DNA of 64,000 nt from Perilla frutescens (lineage: Eukaryota; Streptophyta; Magnoliopsida; Lamiales; Lamiaceae), in NCBI GenBank assembly GCA_026008535.1, contig BRKX01000002.1, positions 55,444,170 through 55,508,169 on the forward strand, read 5' to 3'. The notes beneath the pieces were generated by a model, which made no database searches, was not told the origin of the DNA, and saw only the letters and a list, made by a program, of their open reading frames with translations. Made by a program: the position numbers and the translations under genes. Each line of letters starts with the position of its first letter. Position 1 is the stretch's first letter. Of the stretch, positions 1-10,963 are shown one piece after another.

Positions 1-451
1 GCTGAAATTTTCTAAATTTAGTTTCCTTTTTAGCCGTTCTCTAATTATTGGTGCATTTTTCTGTAAGTGATTATATCAATCTTTTTCAATAGGGCCCAAC
101 TTTTGGTTTTGTTGCTAGTTCTTGTCTTGAAACAAGCTATTTTGTTTAATCATATGTTTTAAATTTTTTTCTCTAACAATAATAGTTTGAATTTTTATAC
201 AGGACATCCGAGGATACGGGTGTATTGCTTGGTGATTGATGTTAATATTTGAATATAAATTTTTATTTTATAAGAATAAAAGAAGTGATTTCTCAATGCT
301 GAGTTTTACAAGAATCAGAACTCAGCTGAGGTCAATAGATCTCTATCTTTAGGCGATCAAGTTTTCTTTCATTTTAGCATCGTTGATTATCTTCACTTCT
401 CCTTTTTAATTGCTTCTTTATCAATTCTAATCTTATTTTTATGTTTTCAGG

Positions 452-1250
452 CATTGATTATGCAGATCCAAAGAAGAACAATTTTTGAGGAAAAATCTTT
501 AATGATTTCAACTCTTACAGCATTATGCATTCTTATGCTCAGACACTCCCCAAATTTGAACACCCCTAGCCAAGTAATATATGTCTGTCTACATTTCTTT
601 TACTCTGATGTTCAAAATCTTTAATGGTTTCAACTCTTACAGCATTATGCATTCTTGTGCTCAAACACTCCCCAAATTTGAACACCCCTAGCCAAGTAAT
701 ATATGTCTGTCTACATTTCTTTTACTCTGATATTCAAAGTGGCATTACTTTAGTTGCATGTTTATGTGTTTTTCTTAATACTAAATGAGTTGTTGAGGCT
801 TTAGCGAATTAAATTAGCTCTCTCAAATGATTATCTAGTTGCTTTAAATGTCTTTATATAGTTCTCCAGTGATGAATCTGGTGTGACCCATGTCTTGGTA
901 ACTGGAGGTGCTGGATACATCGGCTCACCTGCTGCATTATGACTTCTTAAGGATTTGTATTGTGTGACTACATTGGTATCCTTCTGATATTGACATTTCT
1001 TTTTTAATTCTCTGTTGTCTTAATTGGTGCCTGGGACGTTGAAAAGTACATATATTTTCAAAATCGGTACCCCCACTATTTTATTTGCTTATGATTCCTT
1101 TTTTCTATGATGAGTTCAAAACTTTTACCTTTATTTTTTTCTTGGAAAAGGTACAGCTGCAGAAGATTTTTTCCAAAAATGCATTTGATATAGTGATTCA
1201 TTTTGCTGCTGTGGCATATGTTAGAGAGAGTACTCTTGATCCACTCAAGT
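452..1250 (+). pseudogene. MUR4: MUR4-like UDP-arabinose 4-epimerase remnant
   Basis: Three exon-like blocks match the N-terminal part of plant Golgi UDP-D-xylose/UDP-L-arabinose 4-epimerase (MUR4/UXE), which makes UDP-arabinose for cell-wall polymers. Block one (about 452-590) follows a polypyrimidine-AG and encodes the basic stretch plus the type II membrane anchor (residues like LTALCILMLRHSPNLNTPS). Block two (about 862-980) encodes VTHVLVTGGAGYIGS, the GxGxxG nucleotide-binding motif of the Rossmann fold, then a stop where an Arg codon is expected. Block three (about 1151-1250) encodes KIFSKNAFDIVIHFAAVAYV and ends at a GTGAGT donor. A stop and a frameshift lie in block one, and the whole C-terminal two thirds, including the catalytic YxxxK region, is missing. 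The match to the family is clear; the copy is a truncated, decayed duplicate. Confidence 0.75.
494..737 (+). repeat. Tandem duplication of the membrane-anchor exon
   Basis: A unit of 122 bp occurs twice head to tail (494-615 and 616-737) with only a handful of substitutions. It contains the transmembrane-anchor exon of the MUR4-like pseudogene plus the start of its following intron. Confidence 0.85.
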
Positions 1251-1844
1251 GAGTACCTTTTGATAAAAAAAAATGATATATATGAGGCTACTAAATATGC
1301 TTGAGATTCTTGGTTCATGGTTGTGTAGAGTAGGATATTGGTATCGATATATCATGATAATCTATATTTGGAAAATGTTCAAGTGAAGCAAAATCTTGCC
1401 AGAAAATAGTTAAGAAACTATTGGTACAATTAGCACTTGGGTCCATTGGGAGATTGATTATTTGATACTCAACTTAATCTATTTATATGGCTAAATTGAA
1501 TCTATTTTTTACCCAACATTAAATCAATGCAGGTACTCGATGTTGATGACCATTGGAGAAGAATGCATGTTTTATGTAATTGAACATTAGATGTGATTTT
1601 TTTGCTTCGTATTTAGACACTATTTTCATTTGGATGAATTTGTATCACGATATATTGTATTTTGGATAAATTTGTATCACAATATTGTATTTTGAATGTT
1701 CAATAAATTAGCATGCTTGGATTTTATCAATGTAGTTTATTATTTATCGGTGATTTACAGTTTTTTTACATTGCGACAAATAAAATTATCATTTTAAAAT
1801 TAAAAAAAAAATCCATGACACAAAATTTACAACATTTTTTTAAA
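1251..1844. other. AT-rich spacer, no gene seen
   Basis: No coding block was recognised. A short near-tandem repeat of about 35 bp (TTTGTATCAC plus ATATTGTATTTTG) sits at about 1632-1697. Confidence 0.5.
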
Positions 1845-2141
1845 AACCGTTGTGAAATTACAACGGTTTTATAATTAACCGTGGTGCAATTACAACGGTT
1901 TTATCAAAAATTGCTGTCAAATCACAACGGTTTTATCGAAAACCGTTGTAAAATTACAACGATTTAAAAAGAACCGTTGTCATTATGGGTGATAGACAAC
2001 AGCGGAGCATTAGATAGACAACGGTTTTGAAACCGTTGTCTATGTGTGTGCAAAATTTACAACTCCCAAATTTACAACAGTTTTTTATGTATCTAGACAA
2101 CGGTCAAAAACCGTTGTCTTAATACTTTTTTGTAGTAGTGT
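1845..2141. mobile_element. CACTA transposon end with AACCGTTGT subterminal repeats
   Basis: The right edge reads TTTTTTGTAGTAGTG, the inverse of the CACTACTACAAAAAA terminus of plant CACTA (En/Spm) elements. Inward from it are about ten copies of ACAACGGTT or its complement AACCGTTGT, the kind of subterminal repeat bound by CACTA transposases. No matching left CACTA terminus was found, so this is a truncated or end-deleted non-autonomous copy. It carries no coding sequence. Confidence 0.65.
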
Positions 2142-2658
2142 TATTTGTTGTCAAAGACTCTTGATGTTTATCGTATAATAATATCTTTATTATTTAAATA
2201 CTTTATCCAATTTTGGATTTCATAAGATTCCAAAACTAAATAAATATATAAAAAATAATAAAAATATTATATATAATATTTTAAATTTTCGCTTACTACA
2301 CACATCTTTATGTATAGATGTGTATGTGTGTGTGTGTATTTACGTCTTTGCTACATGTATAATAAATATATTATCTTATTTAGAAATAATGAACCCTAAA
2401 TAATAATTATAAATTAAATTAAAGTACAAGAAATCAAAATTGCAGAACGAAAAATGGAAGAAAAACAAAATGTAATTGTGAAATATATACCTTTAGAAAT
2501 TTCAAACCATGTTATAATCCAATGTATATACATATCCAATTAAACAATTCAAATTTAATTATCTCACTCTTATTTTGCCAATCCCACACATTTACATCAT
2601 TTACGAGTTTGGAATGATATATTAATTCATCTATAAATAATTAAATATAGATGATTTA
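2142..2658. other. AT-rich spacer, no gene seen
   Basis: Only a short GT microsatellite (about 2322-2338) and A/T runs are visible. Confidence 0.5.
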
Positions 2659-3505
2659 GGAAGTGATTGGTATGAAAGAACGAAATTAGTTATGAATGAA
2701 ATGACCTCATGAAAGAGTGAATGGAATGATAATTCTTATGATTGATATGTCTTCAAAATGAATAACGAAATGAAATATTATTTTATCTTTTACTTTTAAT
2801 TATTTTTATAATTGAATATAGTGTAGTAGCTAATGTTATCAATACTTGGCATAAATTTTCTTATATTTCTAAAGTGCATTTTTCTTTTTTAGTATATATT
2901 TCTTTCTAATATTTAGCAAATTTTAATTTATTTATTTTATTAAAAATTTTATTCTAAAGTGTTTAATTAATACATATATAATAATATGTATACCTTAATA
3001 AAAATATATTTACTTTATTGAAAAATGGTTTATCATTTCAATTTTTCATCTGAATATAATAAATTATATCAAATGATTAATTAATTTTTTATTAGAATAA
3101 ATTATATGTTATATTTATTTTAGTACCACTTTCATTTTTCTTTAATAAAATATTAAAAAATATCAAAATTTTATTTTAACATATATTTTTAATTTTTAAA
3201 ATAAATAAATAATATAAAAAATATGAAATAATAATAATAAAATTATTTAAGCTGATTTTCAAATTATTTTTAAAATATGATAAAATAATATTATACAATA
3301 TGATTATATGTAATTATATCATATATTATTTTTTTTGGTTCAATGAGAATAGCTAAACTCATGGACTGTTGGTAGAATGACTTTTTCTTTATTTTTGAGA
3401 ATATTAATTTCTTCGGAAATGATGATTCTCAATTCTAACATACAAATCATAAGAATAGGAATGAGTGTAGGAATCCATTCTCATCCCACCGTATCAATCA
3501 ACTTC
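2659..3505. mobile_element. Tourist-like (PIF/Harbinger) MITE, 847 bp
   Basis: The ends are imperfect inverted repeats beginning GGAAGTGATTGGTAT and, on the other strand, GAAGTTGATTGATAC. A TTA is present directly outside each end (2656-2658 and 3506-3508), the target duplication typical of PIF/Harbinger elements. The interior is AT-rich without a transposase. A second sequence at about 45247-45350 shares the left-end motif, which suggests a dispersed family. Confidence 0.65.
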
Positions 3506-3508
3506 TTA

Positions 3509-4173
3509 AATTATCAAAGTAAAATTAGTATTTTGGAATGGTTAGTGATTCTGAGCGGGCTGGGAATAACCCAAGAAGCCCAATAATGTCGGTGGGCTTG
3601 CTATAGTTTTCATTAGGCTATAAAGTAAGACATAATTTGTAATTTATAGACAAATTCTAAAAAAAAAATATTGCAATTAAAATAAAAAAACTGCAATTGT
3701 TTATAAAATAGATACAATTTTCAATAATATGAAAATCAAACACTAGATTTTTATCCTATTAATGAAATTCAAATTATAATTATGCTATGTATCTATACAA
3801 TTTTGCAATATTTCAAGTTAAACATATGTTTTTCATTCATTGGAAAATTTAGGGGTGTCTATTTTGTCAAAAAAAAAAAAAGTAAGATTGTGTTTTAATT
3901 ATAAAATTTCAAAGTTCGTGTCAAAATTTCAAATCGTGTCAAAATTCTGATCTTGTATTTCAATCTGTTGGCCTCACTTGAAATCAAAGAATTTGAATTC
4001 AATAAATGAACTTAAAATCTATTTAATTAAAAAGGATTTCAGATTTATTAGTTACTCCAGAAAGTTTGACAAAAGAAAAGGTGATAGCTAAGACGATCGA
4101 GGAGGGAATACAGGAGTGATGAGACAAGAAGAAGACAAAAATGGTGATGGACAGCAATATATATACATATATA
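3509..4173. other. AT-rich spacer downstream of the DUF761 gene
   Basis: No gene was recognised. The last about 100 bp probably hold the 3' untranslated region of the minus-strand gene that ends at 4174. Confidence 0.4.
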
Positions 4174-4863
4174 TTATGGTGGGAATATTGGGATTATGGC
4201 AGGTCGAAACCTAATTTGGCTGTTAACCCTTCGAATAAATTCCTCAACTCTTGTATTCAGCTCTTCATCCGACATTCTCGAAAACTCTTCTTCTTCTTCT
4301 TCTTCTTCTTCCGACGTCGTCTCACCCGTTTTTCCCGCCTCAATATTAATATCTCGATCATTTTTGGGGTCGGTTAGTAGAGGTTTTTCATGGAGATGGA
4401 GAGTAGGCTTAGCATGATCGACGACAGCTACTACTTGTATTATCTTTTCTGGAGGTTGAGGTTGTTCTTGTTCGTATTCAACTTCTACTTCTACTTGTGC
4501 ATGATGCTTTGATGACGTTGCTTTCTGCAGGTATTTAATGTCGAAATTACAGGGAGGAAGAGTAGGTTCTGAATATCGATAGCGTACGTTGTTTTTGCTG
4601 CTGTATTCGTCAAAAAAATCGAGGTCTTTGGAGCAAGAGAAGGCTCCTGAATCAGCTGCAATGATGAGAATGAGGGTGTTGGAGAGAAAGAACCAGAATT
4701 TTGTGGTGCGTACAACTGTTGAAGGTGAAAGGTTCAAGATGTAGAATAGGGAAATGTAAATAAATATGGATATGATGAAGGCCCTAATCGATGAATTTTT
4801 ATTCCTTTTCTTGTCTATTTTTTCTAAATTCTGGGCTCTGTGGCTGAGATGTGGCATGGCCAT
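4174..4863 (-). CDS. DUF4408/DUF761 membrane protein (cotton-fibre-expressed type)
   Basis: This single-exon gene encodes 229 residues. Two hydrophobic helices (about 28-45 and 56-70, the latter followed by the AADSGAF signature) form the DUF4408 N-terminus. A long acidic and Gln/Pro-rich linker contains nine consecutive Glu (about 185-193). The C-terminus carries the DUF761 core MSDEELNTRVEEFIRRVN. Family members are small plant membrane-associated proteins of unknown biochemical role. The reading frame is open upstream to 5016, but a TATA box at 4944-4951 lies inside that extension, so the Met at 4863 is the sensible start; Met3 (4857) is a weaker alternative. No frame damage is visible and the gene looks functional. 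Confidence 0.8.
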   Translation of the reverse strand: MAMPHLSHRAQNLEKIDKKRNKNSSIRAFIISIFIYISLFYILNLSPSTVVRTTKFWFFLSNTLILIIAADSGAFSCSKDLDFFDEYSSKNNVRYRYSEPTLPPCNFDIKYLQKATSSKHHAQVEVEVEYEQEQPQPPEKIIQVVAVVDHAKPTLHLHEKPLLTDPKNDRDINIEAGKTGETTSEEEEEEEEEFSRMSDEELNTRVEEFIRRVNSQIRFRPAIIPIFPP

Positions 4864-4943
4864 TTTTGGGATTTGGGAATTGGGGGGTGTTAGGTGTGGA
4901 AGAGTACTAAGGTTTGCATTAATTTCAAGAGGAGTAGTACGTG

Positions 4944-4951
4944 TATTTATA
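4944..4951 (-). promoter_or_regulatory. TATA box of the DUF761 gene
   Basis: On the minus strand the sequence reads CTATAAATAC. It lies about 81 bp upstream of the chosen ATG, leaving a leader of roughly 50 nt. Confidence 0.6.
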
Positions 4952-5099
4952 GGGGGTTTTGATTTGCAATTGGAGTGGTGCATGATCAATCGTCTTTGTG
5001 CTGGTGTGTATCGCATTGGCTGCTACCGCACCAGATCATCTATTTTAAATTATTACATATATATTATATATTATACTATTATAATTGATCATCACATAT

Positions 5100-5232
5100 A
5101 GGGACACTTTACTAGCAGAATCAATGTCTACTCATGTATCTCTTCCTCTTCGACGGCCTGTTAAGAACGTTAATTAATTAACACATTTCTTATTTGAAAT
5201 GATAATTAATGTCATTATTATATAAAAATAGA

Positions 5233-5263
<31 letters not shown>

Positions 5264-6497
5264 ACATCATCTATAATAGAGGATCTGGTGAGATTAATCA
5301 CCTTATTCTCTTCTTCTCCTTACATGTAACAATAGGAATTTGTAATGAATTGTGGGAAATTAAACGATTCCAAATTCTAATATTTTCTTGTCCATATGCC
5401 AAATTAAAAAAAAAAACTCACGTTGATAAGCATGGCTTAGATGATTTCAACATTAGTTAGGGTATTTAAAATGAAAAATCAAAATTTATTCGATGATTCT
5501 GCAATGATTGCAAAGCTTGCGCGGCTCAATCATTAATTATATCTTCAAGTGTAGTTTTCAAGCTTGATACTAAAATCCACAAATTGTGAATAGTAAATGA
5601 CCCCATCTTCCAAAAGTCTGCACAATAATCCCTCTTCTTATGCTTATAATTATGAAATGTGGACCCCTCATCCATTATATTATTTTCTCTACTCCTACAA
5701 GTGTACGCATATAAATTTATTTTAAAGTTAAATATAGATGATGTGGCAACCCAATCATTTGGCCACGACCGTTAGATTTCTGCCGCGTGTTATGTTGGTG
5801 ACGCAGATTCAACACATTTTAATCACCGGCAGTCATCTTGCATTTAAAATATTGACAATGAGGTCCCTAAATATGGGGAGATCTTTTGAAAAATGAAAAC
5901 ATATTTAGTAAATTCAAGATTCTTGGCCTAAGTCATAGGTATGCCCAAATTTTCAATTTACAAATTGATTAACTGGCGTAGTTGAATTTATATATTAATC
6001 GCGCGTAACTAATTGAATTCTTCAAGTAAACTCCACAATAATTATGAAGATTTAAGTATAAATTTATGTCAGCGATTTCGTTTTGGGTCTGTTTCGTTAC
6101 AATAATTGGGCCTTAGCCCAAAATGGCACATTCGCTCATTAAAAGCGGGCCACATGTGGTCTTGATAACTATCCGCATCACGAGAGTCGGCAACAAAATA
6201 TGCTGTATAGACTTGGATTTATTTGACTCAGAAATATCATTTAGGGGTTCAATTGAAAAGGATACGAAGATTTAAATATAGACTTAGGCCAGCGGTTTCA
6301 TTTTGGGTTTTTTTTTGCTAATTGGGCCTTGCCCAAAAGGGCACACTCATTAAGAAACCCGCTTTTACATTGTTGTACATGCTTCTTGGAACCTATTCAT
6401 TTCAATTTTGATCACTATATTCGATTTGTTTTGATTAAATCGAAAAATTGAAAACTGAAAAACAAAAAAACAAAAATGAGGGAAAAAAGAACTCAAC
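5100..6497. repeat. Spacer with a diverged direct repeat
   Basis: There is no gene. A TA run occupies about 5237-5262. Segments 6044-6140 and 6264-6352 are diverged direct repeats sharing GAAGATTTAA, TTTTGGGT, AATTGGGCCTT and CTCATTAA blocks. The last 80 bp are rich in TTGAAAA and TCGAAAAA motifs, similar to those at 37140-37270 on the far side of the transposon nest. Confidence 0.55.
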
Positions 6498-6789
6498 TGA
6501 TACGACCCTAATTCAGGATCTTATCGGATAAGGTACTCTTTGAGTGAGAGTACAATTTCGCCTTACGAGCGAGCGAGACTCTAAATCACATTCTGAAGAA
6601 CTCCAAGAAAAAGGACAATATTATTTCTTGGATATCAAAATATGTAAACTTAACAATATATAAGCTAGAAAACCTCATAATCTAAACAAGGGAAACAATC
6701 CTCAAATTATAAACTAGCTAAACTAAATAACAAAATCCATAAATAAATAATAATTAAATAAACCTAATATCTAATTTAATGACGTATCA
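6498..6789 (-). repeat. LTR of an old gypsy-type element (3' LTR)
   Basis: The sequence starts TGATACGACC and ends TGACGTATCA, so it has TG...CA ends with a 7-bp inverted terminus. It aligns along its whole length, at roughly 80-85% by eye, with 30894-31191. On the minus strand it is preceded by an AAAAAGGGGATTGG polypurine tract (about 6793-6808), which places it as the 3' LTR of a minus-strand element. Confidence 0.7.
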
Positions 6790-7194
6790 TTCCAATCCCC
6801 TTTTTAAAACCACCTTGTCCTGAAGGTGGAGATGGTAAAACGCAAGAATGTACTCCCGAAAAACTTCCTTGAATGCATAGAAATTTAAAACCATCATTTT
6901 TCTTCCAAAATTATAATGAGCCAGAACACTTTTGCCACCCATACTTTTGAAAGTTGGACATCCATCTTCCTGATGCTTCTCACTTGAATGTGGTTTCACT
7001 ATTATAATCAACAAACTTGATACACAATTAAGCTCACACGTTGCACCCCAAGTTGTCTCAGAAATAATATTCTTTCATCGAGGAGCATGGACAACTTCAA
7101 TCTTTTGCTCGGGAATACATATGACTTCAATTTCCAACTCAAATACAAATATTTTGGACTCTTCAACACACACATCTAACTTAGGCTGCAAATC
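6787..7194 (-). pseudogene. Gypsy pol C-terminal remnant
   Basis: A decayed minus-strand reading frame ends in residues like HLQDKVVLKRG next to the LTR. This resembles the C-terminus of plant Ty3/gypsy polyproteins that end just before the polypurine tract. It is cut at 7194 by insertion of the Sirevirus-type element; the flanking AAATC at 7190-7194 is the duplicated target. Confidence 0.45.
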
Positions 7195-8105
7195 TAAAAA
7201 ACAGTAATCCGTGCTTATACGAGTTTTAGTTAACTGCTTAAAAACTGTTCTGTGATATGTGTGGGACAGATGCAAGAGCATAAAATAATAAAGCAGTAAA
7301 ACGCACGAGATGATAATTCAGTTCGGTTCAAACAACCTACTCTGGGGGGATTGCTCCTAAACTTGAAGTTCCGACTGTTACTCCTTCGAAGAGTGTATTA
7401 AGGATCTTATACATACAAGCCTCCCGCCTTATGTCACCCATTCTTCTCCTCGAACTCTTTCGCTAGCCGAAAGTTGTAAGATCCCCTTACAACCGTGACA
7501 CTAGACTCCCTCTAGCTACCCACGACTTCAACTTACAATCTCTCCCGAGATTGCGTATAAAACTGGAATAAAAATCCCATCACGTGTTTCACTCGTAAAC
7601 ACTCAAAACTAGTCTATCATGTTGAACGTTTTAATGAACAACTACTAGTTACAAAAATGACCACAAACTGATTCTAACACTAGAATCTAAACAAAATATA
7701 AGTGGTACCGATTGCTCATCAATTCGGTCTTCATATAGGCGTCGATCTTCATCCGCCGCCAACATGGTAAGAAGATTGTCGTTTGTGGCCTTCCATACGT
7801 GTGTAGATACTCTCCAAGTGTAGTGGGGTTAATTCAGCACCGGATCTACACCACAAGGTAGAAAAACGAATATATCTTGACCTTCCAAACGAATTCGGCA
7901 CAAGATCTTTCCAACAAGGAAACTGCCATAAATAGATTGTCCCTGGTTCTGTCTGTGACAAACTCTGGAACAGTTCACCAACTGTTATTTCTTTTCTTGC
8001 ACAGCGGAAAACAAATCTTCGTGGGACATACCTAGGCACACATTGTCGAACATATCTCGCCTATTCAACAACACAAAAACTTAGTGCATGACGGTGGCAC
8101 TAACA
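7195..8105 (-). repeat. 3' LTR of the Sirevirus-type element
   Basis: It is 911 bp, homologous to 15832-16742. On the minus strand it starts TGTTAGTGCC. Its terminal CA is changed to TA in this copy (TAAAAAACAG at 7195), whereas the other LTR keeps TGAAAAACAG. Confidence 0.92.
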
Positions 8106-8120
8106 ATCTCCCCCTTTGGC
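8106..8120 (-). other. Polypurine tract
   Basis: On the minus strand, GCCAAAGGGGGAGAT abuts the 3' LTR. It primes plus-strand cDNA synthesis in reverse transcription. The AAAGGGGGAGA core is typical of Sireviruses. Confidence 0.85.
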
Positions 8121-8705
8121 GTTTATGGTCCACTATTATCATCACGATCTACACAACACTCGAATAAACTTCACAGATCAAAAATATATCAAAAAAGAGT
8201 GATATATTTAAAAACTGTCCGAGACAGTTACAAACACACTCTCCCTGAATCTGAACTGGGAGTGCCTTCAACACGATCAGAGCATTGTTTTCGCAGTGTA
8301 GAACTGCATTGTCAGTCGATCAAAAATATAGTACAGACCAATAAAAATTAAAGTGGGGTAAACAGCATCCCCAATAAAATGTTTGTTCAGAAAACATCAA
8401 ACATTAAAAAATGAGCACACGCTCAACAAACAGCAGCAGCAAAAAGACCATCCTTCATCCAACCATGGCCTTTGTTCACCAACATTCTTTTCCCCTTTAA
8501 TTGTTGTCAGAAACGGCAAACACCAATCTTCAGGCCGGGGAGGCAGCAGCATTATCAGCAGCATCAGCCGACTTATCAGCAGCTGGGACAGAGGAAGCAC
8601 TTGGCACATCAAACGGCGAGGCAAGACTAAGGGCTCGGGCTCGGAGATCAATCAGCAAGGACTCCAACTCCTGCTTCCTGGTTTTGAAAGTCCGAATGGA
8701 CTTGC

Positions 8706-10615
8706 TCAGAACACCACTTCATGCTCCAGAGACTTGATATGTCTGTCAAAGAAAACAGATGTGACAGAAAAAGAAGCAGCAGATCTGTCTGGGACAGATG
8801 ATGGCACAGGTCTCGAGCTTTCATCAGCATCGTGGACAGGAACATCCGGAGCATGCTGGGACGAGAAGAGCTTATGACTGATGGTCAGAGGCTGCGCAAC
8901 AGGGGCATACACATCATTTGCAAAGACAACATCATGCTGGGCCATAATGATGCTGAAGATTAGGCCAGGATAGCCAACAGGTTGCTGGGCACGAGCAAAT
9001 TCAGCATGAGCAAACACATTTTCAAAGATAAGCAGACCAAGATTAAACTCGCTATGAGTGCCCACTTTAAACAACAACAAAGCCATGGACTTGCCAACAG
9101 TAGAATCATGAGTACTGGGCAGCCAGTTTCGAACAGCAACTTTGTGAAGTATCGAGTACTTCACACTCAGATCAGACGCCAATAACGCATGCCCCGATGG
9201 CCAAACAACCCGACTTCCTCCAGTCAATTCTGACACAACCTCATTCAGATAAAAAACAGACGCATGAGCAACTAGATTCTCACGACCTAAAAACTCATTA
9301 ATCACAGCAGGGGAAAAAGTAATCCAATGACCCCGTACAAAAACTGAAAAAGCATGCTCATAGGAAGCATCACGCATGCGCTTGGACAAGTTGGCATAAA
9401 ACTCATGTACAATAGCAGCAATAAAGGGAGGAGCAGAATAAGCAGATTTCTCTATAACCGGAGATCATGCAACAGAGAGTCAACACCCGTTCCCACTTGA
9501 ATCAAAGTCCTCAGAATCGGAATTTGACCTGTCTGGAACAGACTCAGGGACATCCTCTGCTTCTTCATCAGAGGGAGAAGGTTCTTTGGCTTGCTTCATC
9601 AGCGGGCGATGACGTCCCGACATCAACCCCATCCTCTGCTCAGACACACTCCGTGTAACATGGTGAGCAGGAACAGCATCAGGCTTCTTAGGCATAGCTT
9701 TTTTCCCAGAAGGCTTCACTGATTTGGGGGGTTTTGATGAAGACCCCTTCTTAGCAGTAAATTTCTTGAATTTGGGGGTTTTTGAAGAAGAACCCTTCTT
9801 CGCAGCAACCTTGGCCAACACTTTGGATTTCAAATTAGCAATCGGTGTGTCATTGTCATCATCAAACACCGGAGGAGTGACTGGAACATCTCGCAACTCC
9901 AACTTACTTTTGGACCCGCAAGTTTTGGAGAAGGAAGCCTTTGGAGGAGAGACAGAAACATCCTCATGGACAGGAGAATCCTCATCGAGAAAGGAGATAT
10001 CAATATCATCTTCACCTTGATCTTAAACAAGGGTTTCAGCAGTAGCAACAAGTGACACTTCACCAAGAGGAACTTGAACAGTGACAACGAGCGTGTCACT
10101 ATACACCGGGACAGCAGTAGAAAGAGACGGATCTTGAACAAATTTCAGGGCATCAAGATATGCAGAAAATTCCTCAGTAAAGGTAGGCTCTTCGCCAGCG
10201 GCAGAGGCGACAACATCATCTTTAACAGAAGCCAAGGAGACTTCATTACCTCCAACATTCTCTAGAACAGCCGCAATTGAAGCATCCAAAGTTTCCGCAG
10301 ACACCATAGGCGGAGAGGATGGCCCTTCAGAAACCCTAGGAGAGGGTTGAACAGTGAGATCTGTCTCAGACACAGACCTAGGCGGCGAATCTCAGAAGGT
10401 GCCATAGAAGTTGGCACAGAAGCAAGGGCTTCAGAGAAAGCAACAGATGGCTTCACAAGAGCAGAGACAGAGGTAATTGAAGACGAGAACACAATTAGTT
10501 GAGAAAGCTCTGCAAGCTGTCGTCGCAAGTCTATAGTAGAAATTCTAGGTTTCTTCGCTTGAGAGGGCTTAGAAGAAACAACTTTGTCCGTCATTGGAGT
10601 TTGAACAAAAATCAA
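8706..10615 (-). pseudogene. Extra 3' ORF of the Sirevirus-type element
   Basis: This broken frame lies between pol and the 3' LTR, where Sireviruses carry an additional, historically 'envelope-like' gene. The N-terminal part (10615 to about 9480) is low complexity: Ser/Lys/Pro-rich with repeated AKKGSSSK blocks and acidic Ser patches. The C-terminal part (9389-8706) contains NLSKRMRDASYEHAFSVFVR and FSPAVINEFLG, which resemble the 'putative plant transposon protein' domain (PF20167) of such ORFs. A frameshift near 10400, a stop near 10021 and stops or frameshifts around 9400-9480 disrupt it. Its role is unknown. Confidence 0.7.
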
Positions 10616-10963
10616 GCAACCACCAGAGAGAAAGAGAACGACTTGGAAATTTTGCTGAGATTCTGTCTCTTTTGAAAAATAAGGTTAGGACCTTAATTAA
10701 GAAATTCTAAGAGAAAATTTCCTTAACTCACTTATTCCTCACACATCACCCCGCAGCTTGGTGTGGAGAAGTGGAATCGATCGTGGTGCGAAAAACAAGG
10801 CACTACTAGCCGTTGAAAAGTAACCGTTCCTCCAAAGCAGAAACTGTCCGAGACAGATATTGGCACAACACTTACAGACCATATTAACCATGGTCATTTT
10901 ATACTCTATATACATACATCACTGACCAAAACTGTATAGAGAGTCTTCTCACAATGGAGAAGT

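Noticed and set aside
8383..8877. Open frame of 164 codons on the plus strand
   Set aside because: It is antisense to the extra ORF of the Sirevirus-type element and has no recognisable domain.
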